In this document: in pieces, positions 35,413 through 45,113 of the stretch
Layout of the letters: each line of letters starts with the position of its first letter
Numbering within the stretch: the first letter of the stretch is position 1
Source of the DNA: Nonomuraea rhodomycinica
GTDB lineage: Bacteria > Actinomycetota > Actinomycetes > Streptosporangiales > Streptosporangiaceae
Assembly: GCF_013363995.1 (NCBI RefSeq)
Contig: NZ_JABWGO010000002.1
Coordinates: 989,147-1,053,146 of the forward strand
DNA: 64,000 bases
Reading direction: 5' to 3'
Position numbers and translations under genes: made by a program
Notes under the pieces: model-generated
The model's input: only the letters and a program-made list of their open reading frames with translations
Databases searched by the model: none
Told to the model about the DNA's origin: nothing

Positions 35413-36455
35413 GGCGGGGGAGCGGTCGAGGCGCGCACGATCAGCTCGTGCGGGAACAGCACGCGTCCGGGCCGCGCGGGCGGCCCCGCGAGCAGCAGGC
35501 GGCCCGCCTCCGCGCCGATCTCCTGCTTGGCCTGCCTGATCGTCGTGAGCCCGGCGTCCTGGGCGGCGCTGTCGGAGAATCCCACCACCGACAGCTCACC
35601 CGGGACGTCGAGCCCGAGGTCGGCGGCGGCGTCGAGGACGCCCAGGGCCAGGACGTCGGTGTTGGTGAGGATGGCCGTCGGCCTGGGGTGCCTGGCGAGC
35701 AGGGCGTGACCCGCCTGCCGGCCCGCCTCGCGGGAGTTGCGGCTCAGCTCGTAGAACGGCACGCGGGCCCAGTCGACGCCCGCCTCCTCGGCCGCCGCCT
35801 GGTAGCCCGCGCGCCGGCCGCGCATGGCCTCGAAGGTCGCCGCCCGCTGCCGGGCCACGTCGGACCAGCCGATGTGGCCGTCGTCGTGCAGCCCGACCAT
35901 GGCGACGCCGAGGCGCCGGTGCCCCAGCTCCAGGACGTGCCGGGCGGCCAGCGCCCCGGCGGCCGGCTCGTCGATGCCGAGGAAGGGATGGCCGGGCACG
36001 TACGGCTCGTCCACCACCACCACGGGCAGCTTCCTGCCCAGCACCTCGTCCAGCGCGGGGTGGCCGTCGGGCAGTGAGACGACGCAGAACGCGTCCACCA
36101 CGGCGTTGCGCACCGGCTCGGTCCGCTTGTCGCCGTGCGGGAGGGGCAGGATGAGCAGCCCGACGCCCGCGTCCTCGGCGGCGGTGGCCAGCCCCTGGAA
36201 GAAGCCGACGGCGTAGGGGTCGGCGAAGGCGTAGGCCAGGGTCTCGCTGAAGAGCAGCCCGAGCGCCCCGGCCCGGCCGAGCCGCAGGGACCGCGCGGTG
36301 GGATTGGGGCCCGCGTAGCCGAGCTCGTCGGCCACCTCCATGACGCGCCGCCGCAGCTCCGCGCTGACCTGGTCGGGCCGTGAGAACGCGTAGGAGACCG
36401 TGGCCCGTGACACGCCCAGCCTGTCGGCGATCGTCTGCAGCGTGACCTTGGCCAT
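35397..36455 (-). CDS. LacI family transcriptional regulator
   Basis: 352 residues. The N-terminal LacI headpiece (VTLQTIADRLGVSRATVSYAFSRPDQVS) precedes a periplasmic-binding-like effector domain (GLLFSETLAYAFADPYAVGFFQGL, VVVDEPYVPGHPFLGIDEP, AILTNTDVLALGVLDAA, VVGFSDSAAQDAGLTTIRQ). It would respond to a sugar or related small molecule, but no transport or catabolic operon adjoins it. It is divergent from a small ORF, across a 30-bp perfect palindrome. Confidence 0.9.
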   Translation of the reverse strand: MAKVTLQTIADRLGVSRATVSYAFSRPDQVSAELRRRVMEVADELGYAGPNPTARSLRLGRAGALGLLFSETLAYAFADPYAVGFFQGLATAAEDAGVGLLILPLPHGDKRTEPVRNAVVDAFCVVSLPDGHPALDEVLGRKLPVVVVDEPYVPGHPFLGIDEPAAGALAARHVLELGHRRLGVAMVGLHDDGHIGWSDVARQRAATFEAMRGRRAGYQAAAEEAGVDWARVPFYELSRNSREAGRQAGHALLARHPRPTAILTNTDVLALGVLDAAADLGLDVPGELSVVGFSDSAAQDAGLTTIRQAKQEIGAEAGRLLLAGPPARPGRVLFPHELIVRASTAPPPPEQR

Positions 36456-36490
36456 TCCCCCACCGTAGCGGAGCTCCTTGCGACGCCGTT

Positions 36491-36520
36491 CTTAATCAAT
36501 TAAGGTCTTAATTGATTAAG
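36491..36520. promoter_or_regulatory. 30-bp perfect palindromic operator candidate
   Basis: CTTAATCAATTAAG and CTTAATTGATTAAG are perfect 14-bp inverted arms separated by GT. Each arm is itself nearly palindromic (TTAATTGATTAA). The element is very AT-rich against the GC-rich surroundings. It lies 36 bases from the LacI start and ends just before or within the ribosome site of the small ORF at 36529. Confidence 0.75.
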
Positions 36521-36528
36521 GAGGCAGG

Positions 36529-36705
36529 ATGGATGCCATGCAGGTCCTCGCGCACCAGACCGCGATGGGCTACCGGGACTCGCTCCACGAGGCTCTGCCG
36601 GACGCCCCGGTCAAGGCTTCCCGGGGCGGGGCCCGGGTCAGGCGGCGGCTGGCCGTCGCGCTCCGCTCGACAGCCGACCGCCTCGACCCGGTCACCGCCT
36701 GCTAG
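36529..36705 (+). CDS. Small ORF under the palindrome, 58 residues
   Basis: An open frame beginning MDAMQVLAHQTAMGYRDSLH and ending RSTADRLDPVTAC. AAGGAGG five bases before the ATG is a near-ideal ribosome site, and a perfect palindrome sits immediately upstream, which argues for real, tightly controlled expression. The middle is Arg-rich. There is no membrane segment. I recognise no family. It ends 25 bases before the end of a convergent gene. Confidence 0.55.
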   Translation: MDAMQVLAHQTAMGYRDSLHEALPDAPVKASRGGARVRRRLAVALRSTADRLDPVTAC

Positions 36706-36730
36706 CCGTACCGGCCGCGGCGGGGCTCGG

Positions 36731-37375
36731 TCAGGTGGCGCGGTGGTGGTCCGCGCCGGGGGCGGCCTGGGCCGGGATGCGGTGGCCGGTCCTGCCGTCG
36801 ATCAGCACGTAACGGCCGGCGTGCCGGCGGCGTGCGGCTCCGGCGGACCGGGCGTGGCCGCCGGCCGCGCCCGCGAGCGGCACCCGCAGCGACGCCCGCC
36901 CCTGCTCGACCCGCACGGGCACCGTCGTCGCGCCCCCGCCCGGCTCGCCGTCATCCCCGGCGCCTCCTCCTGGAACGCCAGGGAGCGCGGCGGCGGTGGG
37001 GGAGCCGTTCGCGGGCCTCTCGCGCAGCCACACCGTGAGCCGGCGCCCGTCGGCGCGCAGCACCACGTCGGCGGCCGGGCACTCCCCGGCCGCCGCCGGC
37101 CACGACAGGACCAGCCCGCCGCGCCGTCCGTCCACCCGGCCGGCCTGGGGCACGGGCTCGCGCGCCGCGCACTCCGCCCGCGTCTCCGGTGACGCCGCCA
37201 CGGGCACGCCGTGCGGATCGGGGACGCGGACGGCGTTCGTGGCGATGGTCGCCACCTCCAGCATGGTCAGCGTCATGACGGCGCCGGCCCGGGCCCACAC
37301 CCGGCCGGAGACGAGCACCCACAGGCTGAACGGGCCCAGGACCAGCCAGGCCAGTCCGAGAGAGATGACGAGCAT
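36731..37375 (-). CDS. Hypothetical membrane protein
   Basis: 214 residues. Two N-terminal hydrophobic helices (LVISLGLAWLVLGPFSLWVLVSG and AGAVMTLTMLEVATIATNAV) precede a Gly/Ala-rich soluble region with two cysteines (RAECAARE, AAGECPAAD) and a basic C-terminus. GAGG lies before the ATG. I do not recognise the family. Confidence 0.55.
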   Translation of the reverse strand: MLVISLGLAWLVLGPFSLWVLVSGRVWARAGAVMTLTMLEVATIATNAVRVPDPHGVPVAASPETRAECAAREPVPQAGRVDGRRGGLVLSWPAAAGECPAADVVLRADGRRLTVWLRERPANGSPTAAALPGVPGGGAGDDGEPGGGATTVPVRVEQGRASLRVPLAGAAGGHARSAGAARRRHAGRYVLIDGRTGHRIPAQAAPGADHHRAT

Positions 37376-37521
37376 GAAGCGACCTCACACCGGGGACGAG
37401 ACACGTGACTCTCCGTGTTACTTCGCCCCCGGCGCCGACGCTCCGGCTTGACGATCCCCTGAACGATCCATGGCGGATCGTGTACGGCTCAGGGTCGGCG
37501 TTCTCAGGATCGTCCGCGTCG

Positions 37522-38091
37522 TCAGCGGACGATCGGCGCGCCGAGGAGGACGACGCCCGCGGCCTCCATCTCCGCCAGCGCCGCGTCCGTCGTGCCGCGG
37601 GCCACCCCCGCCGTCAGGTCCAGCAGCACCCGTACGGCCAGCCCGTGCTCGACCGCGTCCAGGGCCGTGGCGCGCACGCAGTGGTCGGTGGCGATGCCGG
37701 CCACCTCCACCTCCCGCACCCCGTGCTCGGCCAGCCACGCGGCCAGGCCGACCCCGTCGCCCGAGGCGCCCTCGAAGCCGCTGTAGGCGGCCGTGCGGGC
37801 GCCCTTGCTGAACACCTCCTCGACCGCCGCCACGTCCAGCGCCGGGTGGAAGTCGGCGCCCGGAGTGCCCGCGACGCAGTGGTGCGGCCAGCTGTCCACG
37901 TAGTCGGGGCTCGCCGAGAAGTGCGCGCCCGGGTCCACGTGGTAGTCGCGGGTGGCCACCACGTGGTCGTAGGGGTGGTCGGCCACGTGCCGGGTGATCG
38001 CCGCCGCCACCTCCGAGCCGCCCGCGACGGCGAGGCTGCCGCCCTCGCAGAAGTCGTTCTGCACGTCAACGATGATCAAAGCGGTGCCCAT
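37522..38091 (-). CDS. pncA: Nicotinamidase
   Basis: 189 residues of the isochorismatase-like fold. Catalytic Asp is in LIIVDVQNDF (residue 9), Lys in VFSKGARTAAYSGFEG and the nucleophilic Cys in IATDHCVRATALDA. The metal-ligand region ATRDYHVDPGAHF is present. It converts nicotinamide to nicotinate in NAD salvage. It lies 14 bases downstream of pncB on the same strand, so the two steps are encoded together. Confidence 0.93.
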   Translation of the reverse strand: MGTALIIVDVQNDFCEGGSLAVAGGSEVAAAITRHVADHPYDHVVATRDYHVDPGAHFSASPDYVDSWPHHCVAGTPGADFHPALDVAAVEEVFSKGARTAAYSGFEGASGDGVGLAAWLAEHGVREVEVAGIATDHCVRATALDAVEHGLAVRVLLDLTAGVARGTTDAALAEMEAAGVVLLGAPIVR

Positions 38092-38105
38092 AGGAGCACG
38101 ATACG

Positions 38106-39383
38106 TCAGGCGAATTCCGTAGGGATCGCCGCGTATCCGCGGCCCAGGTGAAGGGCCTCCTGGGGCAAGGTCGCGATCCGCTCGGCGTGGCGGGCGCGGG
38201 CGTCCGCCAGCGGCTCCCGGCCCACGGGCTCGCCGCCGCGCACCAGCTGGCGCAGCAGCGGCACGCCGCCCTCCGGGGCCTCGGCCGAGGTGGTGATCAG
38301 CTCGGTGTCGGCGCGGCCCTGGTCGTCGAACAGCCGGTACGCGTGCTTGCGCCCGCCGCGCGACGGCTTGCCGACCGAGCGCTTGGCGACCGGCTCCAGC
38401 TCGCCCGCGGCGGTCTCGCGGGCCACCAGCTTGTAGACCATCGCGGCCGTCGGCACCCCGGACCCGGTCACCAGCGACGTGCCCACCCCGTAGCCGTCCA
38501 CGGGGGCGGCGGCGAGCGCGGCGATGGCGTACTCGTCGAGGTCGGAGGTGACGAGGATGCGCGTGTCGAAGGCGCCCAGCGCGTCGAGCTGCTCGCGGAC
38601 CTCCTGCGCCGCGGCGGCGAGGTCGCCCGAGTCGATGCGGACCGCGCCCAGCTTGTTGCCGGCCAGCTCGACGGCGGTGCGCACGGCCTCGGCCACGTCG
38701 TAGGTGTCGACGAGCAGCGTGGTGTCGGGCCCGAGCGAGGCGATCTGCGCCTCGAACGCCTCCCGTTCGGAGTCGTGCAGCAGCGTGAAGGCGTGGGCTG
38801 CCGTGCCGGCCGTCGGGACGCCGTACAGGTGGCCGGCCATGAGGTTCGAGGTGGAGGCGAACCCGGCGACGTAGGCGGCGCGGGCGGAGGCGACCGCGGC
38901 CCGCTCGTGGGTGCGGCGCGAGCCCATCTCGATGAGGGGCCGCCCGCCCGCGGCGTTGTGCATGCGCGAGGCGGCCGAGGCGATCGCCGAGTCGTGGTTG
39001 AGAATGGACAAGATCATGGTTTCGAGCAGCACCGCCTCGGCGAACGTGCCCTCGACGACCATGATCGGGGAGGCCGGGAAGTAGAGCTCCCCCTCGGCGT
39101 ATCCGCAGATGTCGCCCGAGAAGCGGTACTCCGCCAGGAACTCCAGGGTGGACGCGTCCACCACGCGGTTGTCCCGCAGGAAGGTGAGCTGTTCCTCACC
39201 GAAACGGAAGTGCTCCAGCTCGTCGAGGACGCGGCCCGTCCCGGCGACGACGCCGTAACGCCTGCCGCCGGGGAGATGCCGGGCGAACACCTCGAAAACG
39301 GCCCGCCTGTGGGCGGCGCCGCTTCGCAGAGCCGCCTGCAGCATCGTCAGCTCATAGTGATCAGTCAGCAACGCGGTGCTCAT
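38106..39383 (-). CDS. pncB: Nicotinate phosphoribosyltransferase
   Basis: 425 residues. LLTDHYELTMLQAALRSG at the N-terminus, then MGSRRTHERAAVASARAAYVAGFASTSN with the catalytic-site His, and the PRPP region AVRIDSGDLAAAA identify the enzyme that makes nicotinate mononucleotide from nicotinate. The ATG at 39383 matches the family start; no strong Shine-Dalgarno is seen. pncA follows. clpS is divergent, 43 bases away. Confidence 0.93.
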   Translation of the reverse strand: MSTALLTDHYELTMLQAALRSGAAHRRAVFEVFARHLPGGRRYGVVAGTGRVLDELEHFRFGEEQLTFLRDNRVVDASTLEFLAEYRFSGDICGYAEGELYFPASPIMVVEGTFAEAVLLETMILSILNHDSAIASAASRMHNAAGGRPLIEMGSRRTHERAAVASARAAYVAGFASTSNLMAGHLYGVPTAGTAAHAFTLLHDSEREAFEAQIASLGPDTTLLVDTYDVAEAVRTAVELAGNKLGAVRIDSGDLAAAAQEVREQLDALGAFDTRILVTSDLDEYAIAALAAAPVDGYGVGTSLVTGSGVPTAAMVYKLVARETAAGELEPVAKRSVGKPSRGGRKHAYRLFDDQGRADTELITTSAEAPEGGVPLLRQLVRGGEPVGREPLADARARHAERIATLPQEALHLGRGYAAIPTEFA

Positions 39384-39426
39384 GGGCAATGTCACGACTC
39401 GAAGACTACGGCGGAGGTAGGGCAGG

Positions 39427-39729
39427 ATGGTGAATGTGGGTAGCACCGCTCCAATCGCCGTCGAGCGTCCGTCATCGGACGTCCGGCCCGATCTGCCATG
39501 GGTGACGATCGTCTGGAACGACCCGGTGAACCTCATGTCGTACGTGACGTACGTCTTCCAGACCGTCTTCGGCTACACCCGCGAGAAGGCCGAGAAGCTC
39601 ATGCTGGACGTCCACCACAAGGGCAAGGCCGTGGTGTCCAGCGGCACGCGGGAAGAGATGGAGCGCGATGTGCAGATTCTCCACTCCTACGGCCTGTGGG
39701 CGACGGTCCAGCCGGACTCGGTCAAGTGA
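39427..39729 (+). CDS. clpS: ATP-dependent Clp protease adaptor ClpS
   Basis: 100 residues. [26 protein letters not shown] and [14 protein letters not shown] are the hallmark ClpS segments that bind ClpA/ClpC and N-degron substrates. The first ~22 residues are a variable extension. The downstream DUF2017 gene starts 10 bases after its stop, a conserved actinobacterial pair. Confidence 0.93.
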   Translation: MVNVGSTAPIAVERPSSDVRPDLPWVTIVWNDPVNLMSYVTYVFQTVFGYTREKAEKLMLDVHHKGKAVVSSGTREEMERDVQILHSYGLWATVQPDSVK

Positions 39730-39739
39730 GGCGGCGCGT

Positions 39740-40264
39740 GTGAGCTCGGGGTTCTCGTCGAAGGAGGGCGGCGTCGTCGTCGCCGAGTTCGAGGCGCCGG
39801 AGGTGGCGATCCTGCGCTCGCTGGTGGAGCTGGTGCTCGGCCTGGTCGAGCCGGGGGAGACCGGTGACGACCCGCTGGAGCGGGCCCTCGGCATCGGCGA
39901 CGGCGAGGCGCCGTCCGACCCGGTGCTGGCCCGGCTGTTCCCCTCGGCCTACGACGACCAGGGCGACGCGGCGGAGTTCCGCCGCTACACCGAGGCGACC
40001 CTGCGCGACGGCAAGCGCGCCGACGCGCGCACCATGCTGGACACGGCCCGGCCCGGCCGCACGGAGCTGACGCCCGAGCAGGCCCAGGCGTGGCTGCGCG
40101 CGCTCAACGACGTCCGGCTGACCCTCGGCGTGCGGCTGGAGGTGACGGAGGAGGTCCACGAGGAGATCGCGACGATGTCCGAGGACGACCCCCGCTACCC
40201 CGCCTACGTGACCTACGACTGGCTCACCTACCTCCAGGACACCCTGGTCCGGGCCCTCTGGTAG
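39740..40264 (+). CDS. DUF2017 domain-containing protein
   Basis: 174 residues. The conserved blocks VAILRSLVELVLGLV, DPVLARLFPSAYDDQGDAAEFRRYTE and YVTYDWLTYLQDTLVRAL identify DUF2017. It is always found next to clpS in actinomycetes, so a link to Clp proteolysis is possible but untested here. The GTG at 39740 is chosen as first in-frame start after clpS. Confidence 0.88.
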   Translation: MSSGFSSKEGGVVVAEFEAPEVAILRSLVELVLGLVEPGETGDDPLERALGIGDGEAPSDPVLARLFPSAYDDQGDAAEFRRYTEATLRDGKRADARTMLDTARPGRTELTPEQAQAWLRALNDVRLTLGVRLEVTEEVHEEIATMSEDDPRYPAYVTYDWLTYLQDTLVRALW

Positions 40265-40273
40265 CTTCCGGGC

Positions 40274-40675
40274 ATGCTGACGATCTCGCAGGAACTCGTG
40301 GACAAGATCATTGCCCACGCGCGTGCCGATCACCCCGACGAGGCGTGCGGTGTGATCGCGGGGCGCGGCGGCGTGCCGGAGCGTTTCGTCCCCATGGAGA
40401 ACGCCGAGCGCTCGCCCACCTTCTACCGGTTCGACTCGATGGAGCAGCTGCGCGTCTGGCGCGAGATGGACGACCGCGACGAGGAGCCCGTCGTGATCTA
40501 CCATTCGCACACGGCGACCGAGGCGTACCCCTCCCGCACGGACATCTCGTACGCTTCCGAGCCCGACGCCCACTACGTGCTCGTCTCCACCCGTGACGAG
40601 CAGGACGTGGAGTTCCGCTCCTTCCGGATCGTCGACGGTGTCGTCTCGGAGGAAGAGGTAAGGTTCATCCCATGA
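40274..40675 (+). CDS. mec: JAMM metallopeptidase releasing cysteine from CysO
   Basis: 133 residues of the M67/JAB1 family. The catalytic Glu is in DEACGVIAG, and the zinc motif HSH-TATEAYP-SRTD matches HxHx7Sx2D. In mycobacteria the Mec protein cleaves cysteine from the C-terminus of CysO. cysO and cysM follow here in the same order. The ATG is six bases from TAGCTT (40262-40267), a possible leaderless promoter. Its stop overlaps a Cys-containing mini-ORF (ATGA). Confidence 0.93.
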   Translation: MLTISQELVDKIIAHARADHPDEACGVIAGRGGVPERFVPMENAERSPTFYRFDSMEQLRVWREMDDRDEEPVVIYHSHTATEAYPSRTDISYASEPDAHYVLVSTRDEQDVEFRSFRIVDGVVSEEEVRFIP

Positions 40676-40743
40676 TGGTCCGGCCGGTGCAGAGCTTTCT
40701 CTTCGCGCACACCCCGGCTGTCGTCGTCTACGACTGTCGCTGA
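40672..40743 (+). CDS. 23-codon Cys-containing leader ORF before cysO
   Basis: ATGATG overlaps the mec stop codon. The peptide is short (starts MMVRPVQSFLFAHTP, ends VVVYDCR), with a single Cys codon (TGT) two codons before the stop. GGAAGAGGTAAGG provides a strong ribosome site. Two hairpins lie between its stop and cysO. Position upstream of cysteine-synthesis genes suggests a translational or attenuation sensor of Cys-tRNA. This is inference; the reading frame and signals are seen directly. Confidence 0.6.
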   Translation: MMVRPVQSFLFAHTPAVVVYDCR

Positions 40744-40744
40744 C

Positions 40745-40783
40745 CTGGAATTCGCATCCAGCCGTCGGCGTTGCCGCCGATGG
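40745..40783 (+). promoter_or_regulatory. Two hairpins in the cysO leader
   Basis: CTGGA-ATTCGCA-TCCAG (40745-40761) is followed directly by CCGTCGGCG-TTGC-CGCCGATGG (40762-40783), a 9-bp stem with one G-U pair. They begin two bases after the leader ORF stop and end about 13 bases before the cysO ribosome site, which suits an attenuator. Confidence 0.5.
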
Positions 40784-40812
40784 GACGACCCGACCTGAGG
40801 AGACAGAGCGAG

Positions 40813-42034
<1,222 letters not shown>

Positions 42035-42059
42035 TCGTCTGCAGCACCAGCACATGACG

Positions 42060-42089
42060 AAGGCGGCCGGCGTGGAGCCGGCCGCCTTT
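42060..42089. terminator. Bidirectional terminator between cysM and DUF3352 gene
   Basis: An 11-bp perfect GC-rich stem (AGGCGGCCGGC with GCCGGCCGCCT) around GTGGA, flanked by A and TT, sits 26 bases after cysM and 24 bases from the convergent stop. Confidence 0.85.
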
Positions 42090-42112
42090 CGCGTGCGTCA
42101 CCCCGCCGGGGG

Positions 42113-44074
42113 TCAGTTGAACAGCACCCGCAGGGAGAACGTCGCGTCCGTGGCGGTCTGCGTGCCGCTCAGACCGACCGCGCGCAGCACCTGGGCGTTC
42201 GCCTTGTCCTCGCCCTCCATGTCCTTCAGGTAGTACTTCTCCACCTTGTCCAGGTCGACGAAGACCGCGAACGTGGCCTTGTCGGCGTCCGGGACCGCCG
42301 TGGTGAAGGTCTCGCTGTCGCCCAGCGTGCCCTCCTCCGCGAGCTTCTTGGCGTACTCGTCGGTGGTGGCCACCGTGAACGTGCCGTCACCGGCGACCTT
42401 GGCGACCTTGGGCGCGGGCTGCCCGCTGGAGGTCACGGCCTTCTCGACCTTGTCGAAGACGGCCTGCGCCTTGGCCGGGTCGGTGACGATGCGGACGCCG
42501 CCCTTGAGCTGGTCGCTGTCGAGGCCCTCGCTGTCCACGGCCACCGTGAGGTTCTTGCCGAGGAACGTGGCCAGGTCGTCCGGGAGCTGGAGGCCGTAGG
42601 TCTGCTTGGCCTGCTCGACGAACTGCTTGAACTCGGAGCCGCCGGGAGTCGCCGCCATCGACTTCTCGATGTCGGCCCACTTCTTGGTGACGATCTGGTC
42701 GAGGCCGGAGATCGACAGCGCGCCGGCGGTGGAGGCGGGCAGCGTGCTCAGCTTGGCGCCCTCCAGGTCGCCGTCCACGAGGCCCTCGGCGCCGCGCACC
42801 ACGCCCGCCAGCTCGGCGTACGCGCTGTCGAAGCGCAGCGCGCCGGCGAAGCGGGCGTTCTTCACCTGCTCCAGCGCCTTGGCCTCCTCGGCGTTCATGT
42901 CCTCGGCGGCCAGCTTGCCGATCTCGCCGAGGCGGGTCCAGAAGGACAGCACGCCCTGCTCGCCCACGGCGTCGAGGTCGTCGGAGAAGTCGGCGGCGGT
43001 GGCCAGGCTGCCGCTCTCGGCGGCGTACTTGTCGGCCTTGGCCTGCTCGTCGGTGAGCAGCGCGTAGTCGTCGCGGAAGGCGATGCCGTACTTCTCGTCC
43101 TTGCCCATCAGCTTGGCGATGCCGGCCTTGGCGGCCTCCTCGTCCTTCACCTGGACGGCCACCGCGAACTCCGGCTCCTTGCCGCCCGCCGCCGGCGGCA
43201 TCACGGCCACACCGATCCGGCTGCCGAGCCACGGGTCCACGTCGCGGGCGAAGTCCATCTTGGCCAGGTTGTCGTCGCCGCCGTCCTTCTTCAGGGCGTT
43301 GAACAGGGCCTGGCGCGGGTCCTCGCCGGTGAACGCGTCCTTGGTCACGGAGAACTTGCGGCCGATCTGGAACAGCGCCAGCTTCTGGTTGGCGGCCGGG
43401 TCCAGGTCGAGCCGGGTGTAGGCGATCGCGTTGGGCGGCAGCACGTCGTGCGGCTGCGTGCCGCCGCCGCCGATCGCGCCCACGGCCCAGACGGCGCCGC
43501 CGCCGAGCAGCACCACGGCCAGCGCGGCGGCCACGGCGATGATCCAGCCCTTGCGGCCCTTGCCGGCCGGCTGCGCGGGGCCGAACCCTTCGGGCCCCTG
43601 CTGCTGCCATCCCTGCTGGCCCTGCTGCCCGTAGCCCTGTCCCTGCTGGTTGTGCTGGGCGTAGCCCTGCTGCAGGTAGTCCTGCTGGCCGTAGCCGCCC
43701 TGCTGGCCGCCGTACGGCTGCTGGCCGTAGCCGGCCTGCTGGCTGAAGGCGGCCTGGCCGTGGTCGGGCTGTCCGTACGCGGGCTGGCCGTAGGACGGCT
43801 GCTGCCCGTAACCGGGCTGCTGGCCGTAATCGGACTGCTGCCCGTATCCAGGCTGCTGGCCGTAGCCGGGCTGCTCGCCGTATCCGGGCTGCTGCCCCGA
43901 GGACGCCTGCTCCCCGTACGGGGCCTGCTGGCCGTACTGACCGCCCGCGTACGGCTGCTGCGGCGGGTACGGCTGGCCGAGCGGCGCGGTCTGGTTGGGG
44001 GGCTGCTCCTGGCTCCAGCGGTAGGCCGTCGTCCGATCCGGATCCTGGCCATGAGGGGGATTATTCGCAGACAT
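42113..44074 (-). CDS. DUF3352 domain membrane protein with Gln/Gly/Tyr-rich N-terminus
   Basis: 653 residues (ATG at 44074; a GTG one codon upstream is possible). Residues ~25-165 are a disordered tract of repeated [12 protein letters not shown] units. One membrane helix ([23 protein letters not shown], about 178-200) follows, then a large DUF3352 extracytoplasmic domain ([35 protein letters not shown] region, SLRVLFN at the end). The function of DUF3352 is unknown. The codon repetition in the first tract makes a matching DNA repeat at about 43600-43960. Confidence 0.82.
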   Translation of the reverse strand: MSANNPPHGQDPDRTTAYRWSQEQPPNQTAPLGQPYPPQQPYAGGQYGQQAPYGEQASSGQQPGYGEQPGYGQQPGYGQQSDYGQQPGYGQQPSYGQPAYGQPDHGQAAFSQQAGYGQQPYGGQQGGYGQQDYLQQGYAQHNQQGQGYGQQGQQGWQQQGPEGFGPAQPAGKGRKGWIIAVAAALAVVLLGGGAVWAVGAIGGGGTQPHDVLPPNAIAYTRLDLDPAANQKLALFQIGRKFSVTKDAFTGEDPRQALFNALKKDGGDDNLAKMDFARDVDPWLGSRIGVAVMPPAAGGKEPEFAVAVQVKDEEAAKAGIAKLMGKDEKYGIAFRDDYALLTDEQAKADKYAAESGSLATAADFSDDLDAVGEQGVLSFWTRLGEIGKLAAEDMNAEEAKALEQVKNARFAGALRFDSAYAELAGVVRGAEGLVDGDLEGAKLSTLPASTAGALSISGLDQIVTKKWADIEKSMAATPGGSEFKQFVEQAKQTYGLQLPDDLATFLGKNLTVAVDSEGLDSDQLKGGVRIVTDPAKAQAVFDKVEKAVTSSGQPAPKVAKVAGDGTFTVATTDEYAKKLAEEGTLGDSETFTTAVPDADKATFAVFVDLDKVEKYYLKDMEGEDKANAQVLRAVGLSGTQTATDATFSLRVLFN

Positions 44075-44258
44075 CACTCAACTCACAATGTGGACTTATG
44101 ACCACAGGCAAAGTAACGGATGTTGCTGTACGGGCGCTTGCAATGCACTGAAGACTTCGTCCGGCCGGCCGTTTCCCCTGCTAGGCGCGCCGAGATCGGG
44201 ATGGCGTAGAGTATGCGGGCTACTAGAATATAGTTCGGTACCGTGTGAGGCAGGGCTG

Positions 44259-45050
44259 ATGACCAAGTTCGACGAGGCCACGCAGGCGATCAGGGTCGAC
44301 GAGACCACCTACGACGTCTGCCTCGACCCCGGCTACGCCATCGGCGGGCCGCTCAACGGCGGCTACCTGATGGCCGTGCTCCTGCGGGCCGTGGTGGACT
44401 CCTCGCCGTTCGAGCACCCGGTGAGCACCACCGCCCAGTTCCACCGCTCCCCGGCCGCCGGCCCGGCGCGGGTCCGGGTCGAGCAGCTCAAGGCGGGCAA
44501 GACGGTCGCCTTCACCCGCGCGTCGCTGGTCCAGGAGGGCGTCACCCAGATCGAGGCCCTGGTGACGATGGCCACACTCCCGGACGACGAGCCCACGTAT
44601 GCCGATGAAACGGGATATGTCATGCCGCGCCCTGAAGACTGTGTCCGGCTGCCCGACCCCAAGCCCGAGTCCGGCATGACGCTCAACGCCCAGCTCGACA
44701 TGCGCTTCGACCCGCCCACGATCGGCTGGCTGAGCGGCCGGCCCACCGGCAGACCCGAGTCGCGGGCGTACTTCCGGATGGCCGAGCCCCAGGACCCCGA
44801 CCCGTACGTGCTGGCCCTCGCCGTCGACGCGCTCCCGCCCGTCGTCTTCTCCGCCGGGGCGCGCGGCTGGGCGCCCACCGTGGACCTGACCTGGCACCTG
44901 CGCGCCCTGCCCGCACCCGGCTGGCTCACGCTCATCGGCAGCGGCCGGCTGGTCTCCGGCGGCTGGTTCGACGAGGAGGTGGAGGTGCGCGACTCCCGGG
45001 GCCGGCTCGTGGCGCAGTCACGGCAGCTGGCGCGCGTGGGACGGGGGTGA
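44259..45050 (+). CDS. Acyl-CoA thioesterase family protein (TesB-like double hotdog)
   Basis: 263 residues. GGPLNGGYLMAVLLRAVVDSSPFEHPVSTTAQFHRSPAAGPARVRVEQLKAGKTVAFTRASL is characteristic of the N-terminal hotdog of the thioesterase/TesB-like family. A second hotdog ends with VEVRDSRGRLVAQSRQLARVG. It probably hydrolyses acyl-CoA of unknown chain length. The 44075-44258 gap holds ACTA-GAATA-TAGT (44224-44236 region), a possible promoter or operator. Confidence 0.85.
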   Translation: MTKFDEATQAIRVDETTYDVCLDPGYAIGGPLNGGYLMAVLLRAVVDSSPFEHPVSTTAQFHRSPAAGPARVRVEQLKAGKTVAFTRASLVQEGVTQIEALVTMATLPDDEPTYADETGYVMPRPEDCVRLPDPKPESGMTLNAQLDMRFDPPTIGWLSGRPTGRPESRAYFRMAEPQDPDPYVLALAVDALPPVVFSAGARGWAPTVDLTWHLRALPAPGWLTLIGSGRLVSGGWFDEEVEVRDSRGRLVAQSRQLARVGRG

Positions 45051-45113
45051 CACGAACGCACTGTGAGCATTCTTACGCAGTGCGCAGGACGCGGGTCGCC
45101 TACCCTCTGAGAC

